Source: Gracilaria vermiculophylla (Eukaryota; Rhodophyta; Florideophyceae; Gracilariales; Gracilariaceae). From it: a DNA stretch of 64,000 nt. Position numbers and translations under genes: made by a program. The notes below the pieces were generated by a model that saw nothing but the letters and a program-made list of their open reading frames with translations, was not told where the DNA came from and searched no databases. Positions 23,856-35,801 of this stretch are shown piece after piece; within the stretch, counting starts at the first letter, position 1; every line of letters starts with the position of its first letter. The DNA is taken from the NCBI GenBank assembly GCA_019155205.2, contig JAHNZQ020000308.1:5619306-5683305 (forward strand). The letters run 5' to 3'.

Positions 23856-25870
23856 ATGGACCACTCAGAACCCCCGATGAAAACTAACCTACAGGATCCT
23901 CAAGCAACCGACTCCATCGGTGGGCGCAGCACGCGCAGCGCTCCCCAGGAGATGGCCGCCACACTGGAGGACCCTGAAAGTCTCTTAAGGAGTCCTGGCT
24001 CCTCTATGGAGCGTTTCAGGAGTCGCTGTAGGAGAGTTTATGATCGGAGGCAAGCGGAAGTCCCCGCGACACCTCTTAAGAACGCCAACGTGGAGGTTGA
24101 AGAACCGCACACGGCATCGCAGCCGCCATCTCGGGAGCAGCAGGGACGGGAACAACCGGAGGCTAACTCTCTCCTGGAGTCACTGGCCTCGCGCCGTACC
24201 GATTGGCTTTCACAAGAGCTGGTCGAGAGAATACCTGCATGTCTTGAAGCTCACTTCGGAGCGCGCTGCCACGTGCTTGCGTAGTAAATCGCCACGGAGA
24301 GCGCTCAGCGTGCTGTAGATGCTTTGCTGGATTCCCACTCTTCCTAGAGGTGATCTCAGATGTTATCCGTGCGGAGGTTAGTTCCCAAACCGCGCAGCTG
24401 CTCCCCGCAACGGCGTTTGAAAGTTATTCTTCCATACAGGAGAGGTTCTTTATATCAACACTTAAGGTGATACCGGGCAGAGAAGGACAGGATACTGCCT
24501 CCTCCTACGTCAGAGAAAGAAAGGATACTGCAGTAGGAGAACGGGACCACCTCAGGAATCTTTCTAGGCACCGTCTGGACCTAACGCGTCGCGAAGGATG
24601 ATAGGATACCGGTCGCGAAGGAATTCACACAAGGACAGAAGTACAGGATACTCCTCGGGTGGATCACGATAACGGCGGTATCGCCAGTACCCAAGACCAT
24701 TTAATGGAAAGACGCCGAAAAAACGGAGGGAGAAAAGAAGAAAGCGAGACACCGATTCGGAGAGAAGTTCAGACTCTGAATCCGTGAACAGCTCCAGCTC
24801 AGAGGACAGTATACCTCCCAAGGAGAAAAGCAGGAGGGTCAGGAAGGTCGTCACGCTTAAATACCTCTCCATCAAAGTGGTGGATTATGACACATAAAAG
24901 TTAAATGATCACTTTATTCTTTACAACGCGTCAGTCGCTAGAAAGACTCCCGAAGATCCAGCGTGGCATGGATATTCAAATGAATAAGCACTCCTTCTCA
25001 GGCGAAGACCATATCTCTGTGATGAATTTTCTCACACGCTTCCGTTCAGCGTGTAATACCAATGTTGTGCATGAACGTGCCGCCATATCTTGCTTTCAGT
25101 TCTACCTCACAGGCCAAGTGCACTCATTGGTGCAGCCGCGACTCACGAAGGAGATCACCATTGTGAATAATCATGGAACGGAGATCTTGGCGACGTACCC
25201 GGAGGCGATCAATTTACTCTTGAAAAGGTACACCACGGACGAGAAGATAGCCGATGCTGACGCTGAAGTCACCTACTATAGGCAGAACACGGGAATGACC
25301 GAAACTGAGATCTCACAGAAGCTATAAACGAAGACCCTACTTTGTGGAAAAGTGTACTCCGAACTGCAGTTGAAGACATTTTATGTCGAGGGACTCATTC
25401 CTTCGATCCGCATGAGGGTACGTAATCACCTGACAATGCACCCAAAGACCATCTATACGGAGCTAGCGCGTTTCATGGAGTCCTATGGGGATACCCACTG
25501 TGCCGCTCTTCGCAGCCACACCCCACTTTCGGAAAAACAGGCGGCCTCAAGGACCCGTCAGGCATCCGCCCTGACGTGGGACTCCAGCACCTCGGAGGAG
25601 ATCGACGAGCTCACGCTCGTGGGAGAGCAAGAGGCCCTTGCTCTCACATATGCCTCATCTCAGAGGGCACCGTCTAGGACGAGAACGTTCTCGTCTCTTA
25701 CCTCGTACGCCTCAGCAGGATCTTACAGGAGTTTCTTATTTACGAACCCTCGAGGCAACCCACCGCCTTGCAGGATTTGCTTGTCTCAAGAGCCAGTAAA
25801 CTGTACGACTCTCACTCGCGCAATGAGGGTTGAAATCCTGCAGGAACGGGAGAAAACGTCCAGGACCTGA
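23856..25870 (+). pseudogene. Gag of gypsy element B (stops present)
   Basis: Starts MDHSEPPMKTNLQDPQ; open for 142 codons, then broken into blocks at 24350-24601, 24905-25327 and 25352-25870. The block with KHSFSGEDHISVMNFLTRFR is the capsid-like core and matches element A. The C-terminal block is Ser/Thr/Arg-rich, with a CRICLSQEPVNC segment too unlike a CCHC knuckle to call. Confidence 0.75.
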
Positions 25871-26280
25871 AGGTCACACCAACATTGAGCGAAAGTTATT
25901 GAACCACGTATTGTGACATCTGCTTCCCTCAATGAAACTACGGGGACCGTGCTCCACTGGGATTGCAGCCTATCCAACTGTCATTTGCACCCACAACGCA
26001 GATGCCGGTATCCAAGCGGGTTGCAGCTCGAAAAAAACACGTTGCATCTCGATGCACAACTGCAGAAACCGTCTCCGACTAGTACTTAGCCCCTCTTCAA
26101 CCAGGAAACCCCTCAGGGCCACGCGTAAAGGCTTCACGTGGCTCCTTACAATCGAGCTTCAGATCCACAGAGGTCGCCTTTAGGAAAGGGGGAGAAGCGG
26201 TTGTTGATAGTTCAAATGGTGAACTGTGCGCCCTGTGTCACAAGAGAGTATAGCGCAAATAGCTCATCTGTTTTCCAACA

Positions 26281-26295
26281 GGTTATGGGCCCAGC
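26281..26295 (+). promoter_or_regulatory. Primer-binding site complementary to the initiator tRNA-Met anticodon arm
   Basis: GGTTATGGGCCCAGC follows the terminal CAACA of the left 79-bp LTR with no spacer. It also contains an ATG that would start a peptide MGPAKR before a stop. This matches the MGPAP start of the copia Gag at 37890. Confidence 0.8.
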
Positions 26296-26328
26296 TAAAC
26301 GCTAGGACCCTGGGTTCGACTCCCAGAA

Positions 26329-26428
26329 NNNNNNNNNNNNNNNNNNNNNNNNNNNNNNNNNNNNNNNNNNNNNNNNNNNNNNNNNNNNNNNNNNNNNNNN
26401 NNNNNNNNNNNNNNNNNNNNNNNNNNNN
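26329..26428. other. Assembly gap of 100 N
   Basis: Exactly 100 undetermined bases, the size commonly used for a gap of unknown length. It lies inside the 79-bp-LTR element, so its missing interior could range from nothing to a full copia coding region. Confidence 0.95.
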
Positions 26429-26559
26429 GTAAGCTTGAGGTCTCGTTCTGTAAGGAAGTACAGGGCGAGGGGGCGTGTTGATAGTTCAAATGGTGAACTG
26501 TACGCCCTGTGTCACAAGAGAGTATAGCGCAAATAGCTCATCTGTTTTCCAACAGCGGT

Positions 26560-29500
26560 CTGCTCCTTCAACGCAGAATCGGCGGGCCCTCCCAATCCTG
26601 CTGGACGCATTCGACAACTTTGAAGATTCTGTTTGCACGCTAAGCCGTGAGAAGTACAAAATGTCCGGCTCTATAGGATGTTCCCCACTCGCCTCCAGCA
26701 CGGTGCGCGCTTTCCTCGATACTGGCGCTGGCCCCAGTCTGGTACACGCCGACGTGCTCTCGCGGTCTGCTCTCGGCTCCTTGAGGATTTACAAGCTGTT
26801 TACAGTGCGCGAAGCGTCGCGTTGAGCATTGAACATCCTCAGCGCAGTCCCCCTGTACCTCCTGTTGGGCTCCTTCCAGGTGAGAGTGTGGTTCCTCGTA
26901 GCGACCAACTTGGCCGCAAAATGCATATTGGGCACTTCCATTGTGGATTGGTTTGTACATGCAATCTACCCACGCCTGCGAGAGTTGACGTTTCACGACG
27001 TCGCCCCAATAGGTATCGTGTTCGCATCTCCGGGACCGGACGCCAACGCGCGTCACGTAGATAATCATCCGTGGGTAATCTCACAAAAGAGACGCAATCG
27101 AATAAGCTCCGGTTGGTTAGGAGCATCGAAATACCCGCGAGGATCAGGCCGAAGTTTGGGTGCCGACCGCTGCATCTTGCCTTTCATTCCTACAGGAGAG
27201 TCCACATCTGAGGACGAAAAAGCACTCCATGATGGCGAAAGGAGTTATAGAAATAACACCGAACATTCCCTTCAGGGTTGTGCTCGCCAACCTGAAGGAG
27301 TCGCCGTTACGGCTCCAGAAAGGAACTGTCGCCGGACTGCCACTCCCCGCTCGTGCAGGACTGGCTCATCTTCCTCGTGCGGAATACATTGCGGATCGCG
27401 ATGAAATAGTCACCATGGAGGCGGAAGCGACTTCCACGACTCCAGAGGAAGAGAACCATGCCCTGTGGCAGCATAAGCTCCAAATTTCCGACGATTTGGA
27501 AGGGTATCGCTAAAGGATAGTGGAGATGATACCCCCTTTTGAGGACATGTGATCTGGTCGCCTGGGTCAGGTCAGCCTGGCCAAGCACAGGATCCAGCTC
27601 ACATCCGATGCAAAACCGGTACATCAACTCCCGAGGAGGGCCGGACCCCATGCGCGCAATTTCGAACGCGGTGAGGTCCACCAGATTCTGGAGAACTGCC
27701 TTATCGAGCATTTCAATTCCCAGTTGGCCTTTTCAATGGTGTTTTTGAAGACGAAAGATGGCTCCTTGTGGTTCTGCCATGATTATAGACGCCTCAACGA
27801 GATGACGGTACGCGATTCGTACCCGATACCCCGTATGGATGAATGTATCGACTCTTTAGGCGATGGGTCCGTCTTCTCCACGCTGGACGCCAACAGAGGC
27901 TACTGGCAGATTGAGATGGACGACTCTGATAAGGATAAGGCAACGTTCACTTCGCACTGTGGGATCTTCAGATTCCTAAGGATGCCATTTGGATTGAAGA
28001 ATGCACCCGCTAGGTTCCAACGAGCTGTAGAAATAATCCTTTCAAAGATAAAGTCGCAGTACGCTTTGGTGTATATTGATGATGTCATCATAGACTCCCG
28101 AATCGTGGAGGAGCACTTCATTCATGTGAAGCACGTGCTCCAACTCCTAAAGGATGCTTGACTGACCCTGAAGCTGGAGAAATGTTTCTTTTTCATGTCC
28201 TCGGTGGATTAACCAAGGCACGTTGTGCTCCCAGGCCGCCTGCAGACTTCCAGACAAACTCAGGATGCCATCAAGGAAGCTCACCCTCCCACAAACCAAA
28301 TGGAGCTTCGCCCCTTCCTGGGGTTTTGTAATGTATTCTGGGGACTCGTACCAAATTTCTCCCGTATATCGCCGCCGTTAACGTGCCTCCTGGAGAAGGG
28401 CAAGCCAACGCAATTAGCTATCTTGACGGACGAGGAGTTTGAAGCCTTCCACACCCTGAAGAGGAGACTAATAGAACTACCGATCTTGGTACTTACGAAG
28501 CGGCATGGCCGAATGGTGCTGGGGACTGACGCCTGTAAATATCAGGTTGAATGTGGCCTCCTACAGGAGCAACCTGAAGGCGGACTTCAACCCATCAGGT
28601 ACTAGAGTCGCAGCCTCTTACCTACGGAATGGAATCATTCCACCTCGGAGCTCGAATTTCTTGCCATCGTGTGGGTGGTTTTAGTTTTACGCCCGTACCT
28701 GGAAAGCGCGCGTTCCACCTTGAGGACGGACCAAGCACCACTGAAGTCAATACTGTCTTTGACGGATGCTTCGGGTCGCCCGGAAAGGTGGAAGGTACGC
28801 CTCCTAGAGTTCGAGTTTGACACTTTCCACCGTCATGGAATAAAATACCAGGCAGCGGACGCGCTCTCGCGAATCTCCACCGAAATAGAAGACAAAACAC
28901 ATTCGGAGGACAACATACCGTGTCTGGTCATCCAAGATGCCGACGGGAAAGAAAGACCCGAGGGAGAATGTTTGGAATGCTGGCAACCTGGAGGAAGGTA
29001 TAGCGGACTCGTTGAGGTGATGACTCTTGTTGAGGAGGAGAAAGATGTTCTCCCCATCACCGTAGCGGAGTTCCTGAAGGAGCCGATTACGGATGCGTAC
29101 TGCTGGGAGTACCCCGCCACTGTGGGGAGTTTAACAAATTCATTCGATGTCGCCCGGGACAGCGTGCTTGTATGCCGCGCTCCCCTGATGGAGCTCTCCA
29201 AAAGGTGGTCGCGACGAAACTACGGGCGAGGGTGCTGTATTTCTCACTCTATTCTCGCCTCGCCGGGCACCCTGGTTGATCGCGGATGTATTTCACCATG
29301 CGGAGGGAGAACTATTGACCAAACATGGCTAACGACGCCTTCCAGACGGTGGCGGACTACTATTCCTATGCCGCCGCCAGGTGTAATATACGAAAACACC
29401 GGACGCCGGTCATCCTGCTCCCATCTTCAGGACCTTTGGAGTTTGTGGCCATAGACATCTTGGGCCCTCTCCCCAATACGGAGCGAGGGCACCGATTTAT

Positions 29501-30640
29501 CCTTGTGATCACGGATCGTTTCTCGAAGATCATGCGTGCAATCCCCCTCCGGAACACCACTGGAGCAGTGATTGCCGACGCCTTTGTGGAACATTGGGTG
29601 TGCCCTTATGGGGTACCGTTGTACCTCCTCACGGACAGTGGCCCCCAGTTCGCGGCGGAGCTCTTCGGGACCGTCTTCGGAATGCTGGGGATGAAAAAGT
29701 TGTTCACAACTGCCTATCACCCTTAGACCAACGGACGAGCGGAGAAGTTCAACAAGACCATCGCCTTGAGGCTGAAGAAACTACCTCGCGGACAACCAGA
29801 AGGATTAGGACGCATATGTGGGCCCCTCACGTATGCATACAACCTGCAGGTGCACCGCTCCACAGCAACCACTCCCTTCAATCTGGTGCTCTCACGCATT
29901 CCGCCAAGTTCCATCATTCCAGCACGCACCACGGCACACCCTGTAGATAGGGAACAGACACCAACAGCGGCGCAAGCCAAACGCTTTATCCTAAGGCGGT
30001 TTGAAAACGCACTCTTCATCGCAAAAGAGAGACTCAACGCCTCGCAGAGGAGATAAAAACAGGACTTCGACCGAAAGGTGATGGAAAGCCATCACCTAAA
30101 CGAAGGCGACGAGGCTTTCCTCGACAAACCTGGGGAAACATCCGACGAACCGCCGGATGTCACGCGCAAAGTAGCGCCGACCACCGCAGGGCGTTAAAAA
30201 GTCCTGGCCACCTATAGGGACACTGTGGCTATTGAGGTAGACGGGCTCCGAGACGCCGTCTTCTGTGATAGGGTGATGAAAGTCTCCACGCCGAGCCCTT
30301 CAGTAATGCCCACCATCCCACCTCAGGGACCACGAGCAGAACGTCTCCGTCCGACCACCTCAGGAGTGACGACACCGCTGGCCACTGGCAACCGCATCAC
30401 CGCTCTCTGTGAACCATTTCTGGAGGCTCCAGACGCCATCATGACGCCTGAGGCTGACACCCTCTACGCGGTGGACTATATTGTCTCCCCCCGAGAAATC
30501 CCCGCTGGAATACTGTACCGCGTCCGCTGATATGGGTACAGCTCGACGGAAGACACGGAATATCCTCCGGAACACAACCCGAAAGACTTCCTTATGCGAC
30601 ACCACGGCAATCAGGTGCGGAATCGCCTGTCTGCATAAAG
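26560..30640 (+). pseudogene. Pol of gypsy element B: protease, RT, RNase H, integrase, chromodomain
   Basis: Better preserved than in A. Retropepsin FLDTGAGPSLVHADVL (about 26712-26758). RT core open at 27724-28161, with FCHDYRRLNEMTVRDSYPIP and the intact catalytic LVYIDDVI (about 28065-28090). RNase H with LGTDACKYQVECGLL (about 28520) and a C-terminal AADALSRI (about 28853). Integrase with AIDILGPLP (first Asp), LLTDSGPQFAAE (second Asp) and NGRAEKFNKT (Glu, about 29740), with a stop just before NGRAE. A chromodomain block at about 30460-30600 reads YAVDYIVSPRE...GILYRVR, stop, then YGYSSTEDTEYPPEHNP. Stops at several sites make it non-autonomous as assembled. Confidence 0.87.
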
Positions 30641-30932
30641 GCTTCCTTTTCGGAAAGAGAGAGGCGGCCCGCAACCGGAGTTGTTTTTCGTCTCCACCGT
30701 CTATCCCCAACCTGGACTTCTCCATTCTGCCTCCAGGATGCCGTTGCTCACCTTCGCGCACGCTCCCGCGGCGGCACTTTGTGTCGGTAAGGGCGCGGGC
30801 ACGGCCTATTCATCTTCGAACTACCGTTCATGGAGCTTTTACTCCAACCGAAGACTCTTTTGTTCCGCTGCTACCCGGAGCTAACTCCCGTCGCTAGGTT
30901 TTTATCACCACCAGGTTCCCGATAGGCGTCGT

Positions 30933-33098
30933 TTACTCCGCTTCAAGGCGCATTTTTGCCGTGCGCGCTTGGCTATCGAAGACTTCCGACAGGTTTTACT
31001 TGATGGCCGCCATCGAGGCTCAGTTTACCCGGGACCTGTGGAGCTCTAAGACCCAGGCATGCGCCTCTCGCAGAGCGGCTACAGGAGGAACCGGAGCAGT
31101 ACAGCCTGTAACCAGACACGCCTGCACCAACTCCTGGAAGGCAGCTTTCCGAGCCCTAGAGGATACTCCGCCCGATGGTGGACCCGATACGGCCACCTCC
31201 ATTGACGGCGTAACAAACGCCATGGAAGGAGCCGCAGACGGCTGACCAGCTGGAAAAGAGGCTCGCCGACATGACTCCGCAGGCTCCGCCGTGGAGTTCG
31301 GCATAGCCAAGCAGGGAGTCGGCGACACCGGAGGTGACGGCGGTGCGGGAACCGGGACGCTCCGCAGGCGAGGCTGAAGAACAGGCTCAGGGACACTCTG
31401 CAGTCCGGGTTGCACCACCGGGGCCGGAGGTACCGCGACGGGAACAATTTCGTCCTCTGCCATGGGAGACACGGCGGCTACCACTGCGGGAGCACTCGGC
31501 ACTGCGGCTGGCCGCGGAGCTATCACCTTAGGAGGTGCGCCCATATCCTGGGACGGAGCCGGTAAACGACGAGGCATATCATGCGCCAGGCTCTCCATCA
31601 AGGGGTCGTAGTTGAGTATTTGGAGCCATGGCACCTGAGGAATCTGACAAGGCGCCAGACGGGGAAAAACTGTGTCAGCTCGCCCGTCATTGTCTCCATT
31701 AGGACTCCTCACTATCGAGTGGAACCTATATTCGCCGTAGTCGTACCAAAGGAAGCCCGGTATGGCATTCCACGCCATCTGCAGGTTGTAATCCAGTAGC
31801 GTCTTCGCTTCGGACTCACTTCATGCGGTGCGCTTCATAGGGTTATGGATGCTAAAGAAGCGCAGGACCCGGATAATGAACGCCGACAAGGGGATTAAAC
31901 GTCCGGCGGTCGCCTGATATAATGAGTCCCAGTAGAGGTGACCGTCGCAGCATCGAGTATAGGAGGTGACGCCTTCGTCCGCTGCTTGGAGATACGCCAT
32001 TAAGGTGCCGACCGCGGATTCCGTCGAGGCGACCAGCATGAAATACTGCCCTAGGGAGTCATGGGGATCCAGAACCTCTGAGGTGTGGTACGCGAAGGTC
32101 ATGGGCGTCGCCACGCAGAGGAGCGGAGATACCCAGTGGTCCCTTCAGGAGTCATTAACCTTGAGGTAGTACTTCGGACGCTGCCCGGAAGGCATGTCAT
32201 GGAATCCCGTGTTATGCCAACCATAGAAGTACCCAGAAGCGGTGCGTACTAGAGTCTCATCCGCAAGGTGCGTCCCCCATCGATTTCGGTTGAGCCAGTA
32301 GAGGCGATCGTATGGGCGATCGAAGGGCAACACCGCGAGGACAGAGCGTCAATCTGCAATGCTTCAGGGTCCCCTCGCTCGTTGGTGTGAGTTCTCATTA
32401 TGAAGGAGTACCAGGAGTCGCGCCTGAACCTCGCGTTTTTCGGAGCACCTCAGATATGGAGTATCGCAGTGTCCCACCGTGGTTGGAGCGTTGTTACTGT
32501 GCACTGAATTTTGGAGCCAGTGAGTGCAAAAGGCGTCCACCCGGTTCCGCTTCTGGTCGTTCCACGCAACCTTCGGTACGGCGCGGAATCGCATCGCCTG
32601 GAGGTATGGGCCAAAGTGGTGAATGTTATCCTCCACGGGGCACGGGAGGCTTACGCGCCGGTCGTGGAACGAGACGAAGAACCGCGTGCCGTGATGGTCG
32701 AACTGCTCCCCTGCACGGAACGGTGCACCGGTCAAGGTGTGATACACCTCAGCATTCGATGGAGAAGCAGGCGCCAGAGTTGGAGAAGACATGCGGAAGG
32801 TATAGGAAGCCGGACGGATGGCGTCCAAACTCGTCGTAGCACCTGAGAAGAGTGATCTGACACCACCAGGGGAGCGGCTGGTGGTTATACGCGCAGCCAG
32901 GGAGGGAGCCGCCTCAAGCCACCCAAAAGGAATTTGCGGAGAGGATGGACGACAGGAGGCAGGCGAGGTATGGGGCAACATGGCGGGGCGGTCGTTCATA
33001 TCCAGTGGAGGGTGACGGGGGCGTAGACGAGAGGATTCTGAGACTTTTAGCTCTACGGAGACTGAACGAACGGACGCGATGAAGTGGGTGTTTTCCAA
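30933..33098 (-). pseudogene. Antisense ORF between pol and 3' LTR of element B
   Basis: Four minus-strand open blocks follow one another (33098-32364, 32333-32145, 32114-31821, 31778-31020) and continue past a stop to 30933. Together they suggest one protein of roughly 700 residues broken by a few stops, antisense to the element. Recognisable stretches (NRNRWGTHLADET, FAYHTSEVLDPHDS, QAADEGVTSYTRC) recur as protein in element A (NRNRWGTHLADET, FAYDTSEILDPNDS, QVADEGVTSNTRC). The last third is Pro/Ala-rich. I recognise no family. Antisense frames between pol and the 3' LTR are known in some plant gypsy elements; whether this is related is unknown. Confidence 0.6.
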
Positions 33099-33508
33099 AG
33101 CAGGACCCGCGAAAGAATCGAAGCGTCACACGCCTTGACGGAGTTGGTGTCCACTCCGGGTTCACCCACGCTCCCGCCACGGAGGTGGAACGCCTGCATC
33201 GCGCACTACAACCTCGAATGCGCGGGAGCTAACGCCGCAACCCGGCGTGGTTGCACCGACAAGATAAGCCGATACGGAGGAGACGCAGCCGAGATAAGAA
33301 AGAGCACGGCCCACTAACACTAAAAGGGATAAAACGCGAGCCCGTGGAGGTACGCTGCACAGGAGTATCAGGAGTATGGAAATATGGAAGAACCCCCGAA
33401 GGAAAGAATGCTTCACACAACCAGAGCCGCGCGTGCATCAAAACCGAAAGGAGCCACCCCGGGGATCGAGGAATTGGAGGATGAACCTCGACGACGTGGT
33501 GCAATTTA

Positions 33509-33520
33509 GGAAAAGGGATG
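33509..33520 (+). promoter_or_regulatory. Polypurine tract of element B
   Basis: GGAAAAGGGATG lies immediately 5' of the 3' LTR, where plus-strand synthesis would be primed. The similar tract GAAAAGGGGTA precedes the LTR at 35802. Confidence 0.65.
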
Positions 33521-34073
33521 TGTAGTACAGTGGCTTCTAAGGAAAAATTGGTGGTATGGCCTTATGAAATGATATTCCCAAGGAGGGCTCGTATTTTATC
33601 AACTGAGCCACGTGGTGCATAATCCCGCCCGCGTGTGCTACAGTTTCCTCAAAGGACGATAGAATTTATATTTATTTTAGTTACTTTATGCAGGTAATTA
33701 CCACAGTAGTAAGACCTGCCGAGGCGGGCTCCCGGCTTGATACTTTATCTGCCGGTTGAGCTCCACTACTGGGGAAGTAAAGGCAAGCACCCTTGAGTCT
33801 TCATCTTCTTTTCCGGATAGAGACTCTCATCGATCATCCTCAGGATTCTAAGACGCCGATCCTCCGGTCGCATCATAGCAGTGCCTGTAGGAGCATTTTC
33901 CGCCCAGTGAACCTCTCTCTCCTCTTGGTGTTTGCGGATTCTTTGTAAGAAATCCCCCGGCTCGCGACAGCGGACCGGAGACCACCTTTAGGAACACGCA
34001 CCTTTGGAGTCAACAAAAACTCCTAACGGACATTGTGCTCTACTACCTCGAAAAGAGAACTGACAGTACCACA
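33521..34073 (+). repeat. 3' LTR of gypsy element B
   Basis: Starts TGTAGTACAGTGGCTTC and ends AGTACCACA; 553 bp, collinear with 23145-23699. Followed at once by the resumed antisense frame of element A. Confidence 0.88.
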
Positions 34074-35736
34074 GCAATGTCCGTCGACGAAACGGCATCT
34101 GCCACAGAAGAAGTCGCAGACGGGAGACCGCCTGAGACAGTGGCCTCCTGAACGGATTCTGCAGGCACCGCCACAGAGGTCGCCGGGGCCAAGGATGGAG
34201 AAGTCGACACCGGGGGTTATGGCGGCACAGGAACCGGAACGCGTCTCAGGTGAGGCTGAAAAACAGGAACCGAAAGATGGAACTTATCTTCGCCTTGGGC
34301 GTACCAGAGGAAACCGGGCGTATCGTGCCACGACACATAGAGGTTGTGATCCAGAACCGTTTCAACCTCAAATTTGCTCCGAGAGGTGCCCTCGACCAGA
34401 TTTTGAATTCTAAGGAGCAGAGGACCCGGAGAATTGGAATCGGAAAGGGGAACAAACGTCCGGCAAGTGGCTGATAAAAAGAATCCCGGTAGAGGCGACC
34501 GTCTTAGCACCGAGTATTAGAAGTTACGCCCTCATCCGCTACCTGGAGACTAGCGGCTAGGGTCTTGACCGCCAATTCCATCGAGGCGATCGACATAATG
34601 AACCGTTTTGGGGAGTCATTTGGATCCAAAATCTCTGACGTATCATATGCAAACGTGATGGGCATCGCCACGCAGAGGTGCAGAGAGACCAAATGGTCCT
34701 TCTAAGAGTCGTTCACCTTGAGATACTACAATGGACGTTGGGCAGACGGCATGTCATTGAACTCCGTTTTGTGCCAACCAAAGAAGTATTCAAAGGCGTT
34801 CTACACTCGGGTCTCATCCGCAAGGTGCGTTCCCCATCGATTGCGATTGCGCCAGTTAAGGAGATCGTTATGGGGATCAGAGGGCATCAGTGCACGGGCG
34901 GAGTAACCATCGGCGATGCTTCCGGGCCGCCCCGCTCGCTGATGTGAGCTTTTTCTGTACAGGATTAGTTGGAGTAGAATCTGCATCTCGCGCAATTTGA
35001 CACACCTGAGGTACAGAATTTTGCAGTGTCCTACCGTGGTCGAAGTATTGTAACCGTGCACCGGAGGGTGGAGCCAGTGAGAGCGAAACGCGTGCACTCG
35101 GTTTCGCATATTGTCGTTCCACGCGACCTCCGGTACGGCGCGGAACCTCATCGCCTTAAAGTCCCGTCCGAAATGGTGAGTGTAGTCTTCCGCGGGGCAC
35201 CGGAGACTTACGCTTCTTTCATGAAAGGGCACAAAGACACGCGTAGCACTGTCGTCAAAGTGCTATACCGTGCGAAACGGCGCACCAGTGGGGGTGTGAT
35301 AAGCCTCAGAATTGGATAGAGACGCAGGAGCCTGGGCTAGAGAAGTCATTTCGAAGGTGTACGTAAGCTATAGTACGGAGCCCGAATGTGTGGTAGCACC
35401 AGAGAAATTTGACGGAAAACCACCGGGGGAGAGGCCCGCCGTTTTTCTGCGCCTCAGAGGAAGGATTCATGTCACGACGCCGGCGAGGAATGCTCGCAGC
35501 GGATGGACGAAGCGATGCAGGCGACGAGATGAGCACCTTAGCGGGGAGCGAGTTTATAGTGGACGGGGGACGACGACAGGGCAGAAGAGAAAGTTATGAG
35601 TGCCTTGTACCCAATGGGGATGGGCAATTGGATTCGACGGCTGGGGCGTTTCCCGAAAGGTATTTTTACAGGAATTGGGATGATAGGTGCTCTAGCACCA
35701 GCGGAGGAGCTCTCTGAAATCAACACCATTGAGAGC
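34074..35736 (-). pseudogene. Antisense ORF of element A, N-terminal and middle part
   Basis: Minus-strand open blocks at 35232-34801, 34692-34504 and 34510-34217 carry the same protein stretches as element B 33098-31020. Examples are NTSTTVGHC, NRNRWGTHLADETRV and HDTPGFLWYAQGEDKFH. This half is separated from its C-terminal end (22866-23144) by the whole of element B. Broken by stops. Confidence 0.6.
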
Positions 35737-35801
35737 CAAATAAGGATCGATCTATGAGAAGATGCATCTTGGGAACGTGGTGCAATTCAAGAAAAGGGGT
35801 A

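Larger units (their letters stand above)
26202..26554 (+). mobile_element. Copia-type element with 79-bp LTRs and an assembly gap, inserted in element B
   Basis: Two copies of a 79-bp repeat (26202-26280 and 26476-26554) begin TGTTGATAG and end CCAACA; I noticed only one difference between them. The flanks carry a perfect 5-bp duplication GCGGT (26197-26201 and 26555-26559). GGTTATGGGCCCAGC directly after the left repeat is complementary to the anticodon arm of initiator tRNA-Met, the half-tRNA primer used by copia elements. A purine-rich tract lies before the right repeat. The interior holds exactly 100 N, so the true length is unknown. Confidence 0.88.
23145..34073 (+). mobile_element. Ty3/gypsy chromodomain retrotransposon B, inserted into element A (10.9 kb)
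   Basis: Complete layout with two closely similar LTRs (23145-23699 and 33521-34073), gag from 23856, pol to about 30640 and an antisense frame at 30933-33098. A polypurine tract GGAAAAGGGATG lies directly before the 3' LTR. It is itself interrupted at 26202-26554 by a copia-type element. LTRs 2 and 3 look more alike than LTRs 1 and 4, fitting a younger insertion. Confidence 0.88.

Noticed and set aside
26296..26328. A tRNA gene at the edge of the N gap
   Set aside because: Only a T-arm-like stem is present, directly after a retrotransposon primer site. No acceptor stem or other arms can be seen.
32312..32846. Plus-strand frames of 175 and 111 codons within element B
   Set aside because: They run opposite to the antisense frame whose protein sequence is conserved between elements A and B.
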